Positions 10,226 through 64,000 of a stretch of DNA of 64,000 nucleotides are shown here, one piece after another (the stretch's first letter is position 1; each line of letters starts with the position of its first letter). Under the pieces are notes generated by a model. It had not been told where the DNA came from. It did no database searches and worked only from the letters and a program-made list of their open reading frames with translations. The stretch spans positions 109,358,896 to 109,422,895 of the forward strand of contig NC_071392.1 of NCBI RefSeq assembly GCF_022682495.2. Direction: 5' to 3'. The position numbers were made by a program, and so were the translations under genes. Source of the stretch: Desmodus rotundus. Taxonomy: Eukaryota > Chordata > Mammalia > Chiroptera > Phyllostomidae.

Positions 10226-12969
10226 ATGTAAGGTTTCACCCCATCACCCTGGGGCCAGTGAGGAGCCTGGCCCTGGGGCAGCAGCCATGCGGGCCTTTCG
10301 CCTGACCACGGGGAGTCTGGGCATCACCCTGGCCCCCTCGCCAGCACACCCACTCCCTGCTGGACCTCCCAGCCGGCCCAGCTTGCTCACTGCCTTCAGC
10401 GGAACCCACAACCGGGGCTGAGGCCATGGGGCCAGGGAGAATGCTGCATCAGGAATCTCTTTGGCAGGCAAGGAGACAGCCTGTTTGAACAAGTTCAGAA
10501 CCACCCAGGTCTGCACCAGGTAACACCTCCATGATTCACTGGAGACAGCACAGTGTGACCTTGCCAGAGCGGGCAATGCGTGTGAGGACCCGGACCTGCC
10601 CGCAGACTCTAGCCACTCCGGAGTGGCCACGAGTCTGAGAGGATTTAATTGACTATTTTAAGTTGTAATGACAGAAAATCCAGAGTTCCATTACCCCATT
10701 TCAGCCCAAGTTGGGAGGCCTAGGAAAAGTCCAGACGAGTCTGTGGAGAGTGGACATAACTGGCCTTCTCTGAAGGTGCGGTGACGGGGAGCGGGGGCCG
10801 AGTCCTGCTAACCTGAATCCTGCCAGTTCTGCCAGACAGGTAGTCCCCCGCTGCTCCAAGTCCAGAGACACCCTCCCAAGGCGGTGGTGCTCGGTGCCCG
10901 CCCAGCCCCCCGCCCACTGGTGCCCAGACACGGGGGTCTCATGAATGGACGTTTGTTTTTGTTGAGTTGGTTTTCAATGAAGAGACTGATTCGAGATTGT
11001 CAATATTATACTTTCCCAAGGAAAACATTTTTTTAAACTGAACATTTTCACACCAAAAACAGACCAGAGGATGGTCTTTCATGTGGAGTAATTTTGAGCT
11101 TCATGGAATGCCCATTACTGCGTGCTCCTCATTTTGGGAGGGAGCCAGGAACAGGCGCGCCGGGCTGTCCGACACCGGCAGCGGCACTGCCAGGACCTGC
11201 TGGGAGTCGAACTCCAGCACTCTGATCCCAGCACTCTGGGGGAACAGGGTGGGCCCGGGGTGCCATCTAGGCACACGTTAGGGTACCGTCTATGCAAAAC
11301 CCCATGTTATCGACTGTCACTCAAATCTGATGCTGCCCCTGCGCTCACCTTCCTCCCAGGCCTTGATGTCCCCACATCTACAAGGCCCGTCTCCATTCCC
11401 AGTGGTTCCCTACATCAGAAGCCTGTGGGCTGGAGCTGCAGCCTCCCAGTCCCACTCCCAGAGGTCCGTCTGGCAGGTCCAGGACGGGGTCTCGTGGTCA
11501 CCCAGACTTAGGCGCTTCAGCCCTGTGCCTCCCGCCACTCAGCCCTATGAAATGACCGACCAGAAGACACCGGCACTGAGTCCTGCAAAGTGGAGCTGAA
11601 TGAGGACAGAGGGACGGCAGCACCCAGGCCACCAAGTGAAGGCAGCGCTGGTCTCAAGCTGTGCTGACGCCAGGACAACAGTCAGGAGCGTGTGGGGCTG
11701 TGCCACTCTCCAAGGTCACGGCCACGGTGAAACACTCAGCTGGAGGGGAACACGAGCACCATCTGCACATTCACAGGAAGTCTGGTCGTGGGGGAAGCGT
11801 CCTTTGGATGCTGGCCTGGCCTCTGTGACCTCTGCCACTCACTACTGTCACCCTTCCCCTGTGCTGGTCTGCCCATCAGGCCACTCATGTCAAACACCTC
11901 AGCCCCCAACCTGTGCCAGGTACTCAGCCAAGGTGCTCACCCACCACCTGCTGACTGGCTGGACCAGGGCTCCTTGTGATGGCACTGTCCAACCCTGCGG
12001 AGAAAGAACCTGCAGGAAGTGAGCCACACGCACAGAAAGCTCCCCTCTCCGGGCCTCCAGGACCCCTCGGCCCCCACCACATCCTCCACGCAGGCTGCCC
12101 TCCTCTTCCTGGGGCACCAGAAAGAAGATGCTGCAGTGCAGTGGAAATTTCACTAACGATTTTGAAAAGCCACGTGGAGCCCAAGGGGACTAACTCTCGT
12201 GGGACTACTTGGGGACAAAGTCTCATGCATTGCTAAGCCAGCAGGCCCTGATGGCCATGGTCCCATCTCTCTCAGCCAGGCCAGGACATCACTCCCTCAC
12301 ACGGTGATGGGTCTCCAGACACACTCATAGGCTGTGACCATACAGCAACAGGCCTGCCAGTGACATGTTCTCTCCACACACTGTGGGCCACAGCATAACA
12401 TAGCACACAGCTCGGGGCCTGCCCTGAGCACGGCAGCCCTGTGGTGGCAGGCACAGGGAGACGTGCTGGGATAGGACACCCCAGGTTGGGGCGGCCAGCG
12501 ATACTGTGCTCCCCGAGGCCAAGCCCCTGGCTGGCCGTGTGGCCTCTCTTGTGGATATCTGGCCTCACCTGCAGGGTGTGGGTCCTGTACCCTTTCCTCC
12601 TTCCACCGCAACAGCTTATTAGGGTCAGCTCCAGTCCTAAATCCAGACTTTATATGAATTAGTGCTTCTGACCTCTCCGCAGAGAAATCCCAATCGGAAA
12701 CTGGCGAGCATCTTTGGGACGTCATTGAAGCCACGTCCATGGTTTGCTCTAGGAAGGCCTGAGGCCATTTGGTCACGTGGGTCTTGCTTGATGCAGCTGC
12801 ACGGTCTACGCGACCCCAAAAGCTGCTGTACGTCACAGCATCACGTTTCTTAGCGAATGTCAGGCCCTCACGCGGAAGAATGAAGTGGACCATCTTAAAA
12901 TACAGACCCTGGGAACCAGGATGGGAGGGAACACATTTACTTTAGGTATAAAGGTTTGCTACTATTAAC
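10226..12969. other. intergenic or distal 3' flank, no gene seen
   Basis: GC-rich, apparently unique sequence with overlapping open frames on both strands (up to 198 codons at 12297-12893, minus), none with a recognisable domain. If DHX35 uses the ATTAAA at 10644-10649, part of this would be 3' UTR. Confidence 0.4.
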
Positions 12970-14074
12970 AAGTTACCACTATTATTATTAACACGTTTAT
13001 AAAATGGAAATAAAAATGACATACGCGTTTGGTGCCAAAGTGGCATGTACAGTCTAAGATCAGTACAAAAATAAATTTTCAAGCTACGTGGTTTTGAAAT
13101 AAATGTCACTGAAACAGGACGGGGACAAAGTGTGACCGGTCATGGGCTGAAATGCAAAAATCAGAGGGAAGGAGCCCAGGACAGCGATGCGACCGGCGCC
13201 CGCTGGGAGGGCCGCCCCTGTTCTCCAAGAACGCGGCAAACGAACACACACAAATGGACAAGGCGTGTTCCTGAGCTACAGAAGCTTCGCACCTCTACGC
13301 TGCTGTGAGTTCCTGCTACAGAGGCCCCCGACGGGGCCGAGCTGTCAGCTGGTGATGCTGTTGGCAGAGAAAGCTAAGCCCACTTGTGAAACAGGGAAAC
13401 CCGTGCTAACAGAGCACGGCGCACGCGTCCTCTCTGTCCATCACCCGTCCTTGCAAGTCCTCTGCCCGCAGACAGACATGGGCAAAGGGGAAGCCAGAAG
13501 CTCCTTGGTTTAGGGAGCCCCTATGCCACCAGACAAGCCCCGTGGTGACTTTGGTAGAAACCCACAGCGTTTCCCGTGTTGTGCCCCTCTGTGGGCACAC
13601 TTACTCACACCTAGCAGCTGGCCTCATTGGTCCACAGAGCCATGGCCCTTCCAGGGAAAGCAAAGCCAGCCCAGCGTGGTGCACCTCTGGGCACCCAGTG
13701 TGGTGCTGCAGGCAGACTGGCTAACTTTGCCCCTCATTCCCTGTTAAGTTAGGCCAGGACGGTGTGCCTGTTGGAAGTGGCATGCTGGGTCAGTGAGGGT
13801 GCCAACTGACCAACGAGCAAAGCCCTGCCAACTCCCACTCTGCTGGGTGCCGTGCAGCAGGGTGCCTGCCTGCACACAACCCCTCCCGGGTCCCAGCAAG
13901 GAGTGCAGGAACGGAGGGGAGAGGGAAGAAGGGGCTAATGCGTGGGCGGCGTCCACGGTCAAAGCAGCTGAAGGTTCCACAGGAGCCAAGGACAGCTGGC
14001 CATCCCCCGGAGCTGGGACAGCGACACAGAGAAGAGGGCCCCATGTAGCCCCTGCGGCCGCAGCCCAGGTCTGC
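12970..14074 (-). other. DHX35: probable DHX35 3' UTR (end uncertain)
   Basis: Sequence directly downstream of the stop codon must be 3' UTR. I see no minus-strand AATAAA between 14074 and about 10600. The nearest plausible hexamer is TATAAA at 12996-13001 inside an AT-rich zone (about 12925-13110) followed by a GT-containing stretch. An ATTAAA occurs at 10644-10649. The boundary is inferred and could be wrong by several kilobases. Confidence 0.3.
12996..13001 (-). terminator. candidate variant poly(A) signal TATAAA
   Basis: On the minus strand the hexamer TATAAA lies about 1.08 kb past the DHX35 stop, in the first AT-rich zone after it. TATAAA is a known minor poly(A) hexamer. No canonical AATAAA lies closer to the stop. 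Confidence 0.25.
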
Positions 14075-60935
<46,861 letters not shown>

Positions 60936-61174
60936 CTGAAAAAGCAGAACCGTACATTGTAAATGGCCATACATTTTCTCAAAAGACCTAAACAAAGACA
61001 TTCAAACATTATGAGCTGTCTGCCAAAGGAAACTACATTTCTAAAAGAACTATCAAAATGTATTTCCAACTGTTAGGTACTGCTGGTACCAGTGTAAGCT
61101 GATGCAATTCTAATTAAGTATAATAACTTACCAAAGTATGTCATACACACACCCTTCGAATCAAGATGTTCAAT

Positions 61175-61640
61175 TATAAGAAGTCATATTGCAGACATAC
61201 AAATACGTGTGAACAAAGATGTACATACAAGCACACTCACTACAGTACTGTTTATAACGACCAAAAGCTCAGACAGCCTAACCGTTCACTAACAGGGAAT
61301 TGGTTAAATCAGTTATGGAACACTCCAATAATGGAATCATACGGACTCACTAAAAAAGAACAAATGTCTATTTATACTGACATGAAGTGGTCAACAAGAT
61401 ACGTTAAGGGAAGAAAGCAAGGTGCAGAACAGTGTGAATAATGCATTAGAATTTGCACTAAAGGGTAGATACAACACACTTGCTATCTTATGTACACACT
61501 ATCTCTGGGAAAAATAAACTGGTACCTGCCCCGTCTCCAAGGAGGGGAACAGGGTGGCTGGGAAGCAGGGCTGCGAGGGAGAGCTTTAGATTTTGTACAG
61601 CAAGCATGTATCACCTAATCAAAATGTTTTTCACTGATTA
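61175..61640 (+). mobile_element. old L1 3' UTR in the intron upstream of E1
   Basis: Landmarks are 'gtactgtttataacgacc', 'ggaattggttaaatcagtt', 'aaagcaaggtgcagaaca', 'aggggaacagggtggctgg', in the L1M order. Confidence 0.75.
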
Positions 61641-62069
61641 ACTCGCTTAAAGAAACAGACAAGAAGAATATGCTTTCACCACTACCTCTCACTCCAAAGT
61701 CACAACAAAGCACCCACCAGTTACATCTGCAGTCCAGCTGAGCCTTCCTTTACCCACGAGGGGGGAGCAAAGACACTGACTGGCCTGGAAAGTCACAGAC
61801 AATTCCAACATCCTATCTACTGAGCTTCAGAATGCATCCCGGTACCACATTCGATGGCAGGCACACGGAAGTGCTCTGACACACTCCTGCTTGGAACGAA
61901 GTTCTACAGAAACCTGCCCGGGCCCCCCCCACTCCGATCACTGCCCAGCTCTCGGACTCCAGGGCAGCGACATGTCTGGTGGAGATTGGAGGAGCCGGGT
62001 ATCGCCTCACTGGGTCAATAATGTGATGGCTGTTTTAGGTGTTTAATCGGGCCTTACTTGGGGCCTAAT

Positions 62070-62225
62070 TATGTAGTCCTCAAATCTTAGTGTGAAAATC
62101 TCTCAGGGTTCTTGTTAAAAATGAAGATCCCTAGCCCTACAGGGGTTGGGATTCCGTAGGGCTAGGGTGAGGCCCAGGAATCTGCATGTTTACAAGCACT
62201 CTAAGGATATTCGGCAGCAGGTGGC
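62070..62225 (+). mobile_element. MER5-like hAT fragment
   Basis: It contains 'tcctcaaatcttagtgtg', 'cttgttaaaaatgaagat', 'gaggcccaggaatctgcat', in the order of the common MER5A family. It is intronic, upstream of E1, and diverged. Confidence 0.65.
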
Positions 62226-63329
62226 CTCACGACTATTCTAGATGCTTCCTTGTCAGTTGCGTGCATTTTGTGCTTTCTTTTTTGTGGGTGGAAGGGAAAA
62301 GGTTTGGGATCTTAGCAGATACTTTGTAAACGGTAGATCCATCCACTGGAGGGATGGATGAATGGATGCGTGGACAGCCAAGGAAAACTTGAAAGACAAT
62401 TTGAATACAAACAGAGAGACAGACAAGGCATCCCTGGAAAGGGAAATAACACAAGCAAAAGAAAGAAGATGGAAATAAGCAAACCATACAACTATACAAT
62501 CTCTATTCAGAGGGTGCAGGAAAAAGCCCAGGAGAGGCTCTGGGTTTGGCATGGAAATGGGTTTTGAGGGGGTCGTTAGGGCCACACTGTGAAAGGCCCC
62601 AAATGCAGAGCTGGAGTCCAGGCTGTACCTGAGGAGAAGCGCAGGCTGTGTTTCGAGAACAGGGGACAGCAGCAAGCAAGGCTGATTTGAGTGAGAAACC
62701 GAAGGCAGTAACCATACTTCGTGTGCTGAATGCAGAGCACAGCAAATGGAAAGAATGCAACGACATTCAAGAGATGAGAAGATTTCCAGTGTGGAGAATG
62801 GGAAAATGACAGCACCACGGAAAGGCACAGGCAGGGAAGCCACGGAGAGTGCGGAGGAGGACCCGAGTGGGCTCCGAAGAGCCGGAGTGTGAGGGAACAA
62901 GAGCACAACTCTGCACGGCCGTGTCCGGGGCCCAAAGAGACACCGGCCTAGGGAAGGCAGCCACCCTGTGATGGCACTGGGAAAAAGGGGTGAGCTTCAG
63001 ATGCACTGAGGCTTCAGTTCCAACTTCTTTTCAAAGGTACTTTTAGTTCTAGTTTTAACAGGGGAGTGGTAAATGAATAAATCTCCTAGACTTATCTTTA
63101 AAACCATATGAGATCTTAACTATGCTTCATCTCTGCTTTGCTTTTTATCGGTAACATACTCCTCTCCCTACCATTTTAATTGCATCAATATATGCTAACT
63201 TCTTGTTGACTCTTTTTTTTCCACTTGTGGCTTCACTTATCATATCTTATCACTGGAAGACAAGGATCAATCAAGAAAATGCCAAAATTAAATACCTGGT
63301 AAATAATAATTTTCCTTGCACTGGAATGT

Positions 63330-63530
63330 TTTCTGCATGTCACACATCTTGCTAAACGCTCTGCCTGAATTACTTCATCCGGTCCTCATAACAATCGTAT
63401 GAGGGAGGTACCATTAGTCCCGTGTTGAAGGTAAGAAAACAGCAGCTCAGATGGTAAAGCAAGGCCACACAGCACACAAACGAGGAAGCCTGGGCTTGAA
63501 CTCTGAAGTCCAGACCCTTCACCACAGCTC
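63330..63530 (-). mobile_element. MIR
   Basis: The plus strand reads 'ggtcctcataacaatcgtat', 'gggaggtaccattagtccc', 'aaggccacacagcacacaa', 'gggcttgaactctgaagtc', reversed MIR upstream of E1. Confidence 0.75.
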
Positions 63531-64000
63531 AATCTGTGTCCCTCATGGTGAGGAAGCCACAGAGAGCCTGTAAGCTGGTCTCCTGGGGATCAGACTGGTT
63601 TACATTCACACCGAATGGGTGAGGTTAACCGCCCGAGAAGGAAACCCAGACACTGGCAGTATGCGAGTGACTAAAATGTTTGGGGCCACATACGGCTCGA
63701 ACGCAAGCCACTTGGCTAAATTATTAAGGCCGCCATTTAATATCCATTTGGAAAAAGAACATATTATAAGAGAGGAGTTAGCAGTCTAGACAATGGGACT
63801 CCGTAAGTATAAGAACTTGGCAGCCTTACCCAGCACTGTCCAGGAGAGAGACAGGGTGCTGGTGGCCACACCCACTCGGGTCATTCCAGAGGCATGGGGT
63901 GAGGCCGGGACTGGGACCGTTCATCACCCTTCAGCAGGGGCTGTGTAAATAAAATGCCCTTCAACTCTATCTAAATCGCCTTTGGCTCTGAGCCCACTTC

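Larger units (their letters stand above)
60936..64000 (-). other. DHX35: intron upstream of E1 (partial)
   Basis: No splice-bounded match to the recalled DHX35 N-terminus and no CpG island is visible, so the first exon and promoter lie beyond the window. Contents are an old L1 end, a MER5-like piece, an MIR and a purine-rich stretch (62340-62960) that may be eroded L2. A 217-codon minus-strand frame over that stretch (62253-62906) is not supported as coding. Confidence 0.7.

Noticed and set aside
12297..12893. Minus-strand open frame of 198 codons downstream of DHX35
   Set aside because: No recognisable domain. The DHX35 stop codon at 14075 fits the human C-terminus, so no further coding exon is needed.
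62253..62906. Minus-strand open frame of 217 codons upstream of E1
   Set aside because: It does not match the recalled DHX35 N-terminus and lies in purine-rich, probably repeat-derived sequence.

Overview
The window is nuclear DNA from a mammal, most likely a yangochiropteran (echolocating) bat. The main clue is five tRNA-derived Ves-type SINEs, which open with a tRNA-like head beginning near 'ctggctggtgtggctcag' and end in a pyrimidine-rich, A-rich tail. This family is typical of that bat lineage. The background also fits: many old MIR, L2 and L1 fragments, small hAT and mariner elements, GT-AG introns and scattered CpG. Nothing suggests bacterial, viral or plasmid DNA, so operons, ribosome binding sites and CRISPR arrays do not apply.

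The only protein-coding gene I can support is DHX35, a DEAH-box RNA helicase of the spliceosome, on the minus strand. I resolved 20 coding exons (called E1 to E20 here in transcript order) from 60935 down to the stop codon at 14075. All 19 introns between them are GT-AG and every reading phase joins. The exons total 1938 nt, that is 645 codons plus stop. With the 58 N-terminal residues I recall for human DHX35, this gives exactly 703 residues, the human length. The first coding exon or exons lie beyond position 64000. Helicase motifs I, Ia, Ib, II (DEAH), III, IV, V and VI are all present, followed by the HA2/winged-helix and OB-fold regions, so the gene looks intact.

Layout. 1-14074 is intergenic DNA downstream of DHX35: MIRs, a Ves SINE, a diverged GT/CA-rich minisatellite (920-1250), a long hAT-derived repeat, a CpG-rich patch split by a 26-G run (about 4370-4640), L1 pieces and a small hAT element with 8-bp target-site duplications. 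The start of this stretch must hold the DHX35 3' UTR. 14075-60935 is the DHX35 body, whose introns are filled with old repeats. 60936-64000 is the intron upstream of E1, with L1, MER5-like and MIR fragments.

I found no previously undescribed biological system. The points most worth checking are: (1) inverted Ves SINEs bracketing E3 and E4, which predict a 167-nt circular RNA; (2) near-identical direct repeats flanking the in-frame 78-nt exon E15; (3) a 19-nt uninterrupted poly-T tract against the AG of E7, whose donor is also weak; (4) the CpG-rich, G26-containing patch downstream of the gene. Repeat family names come from pattern memory, not from a database search.
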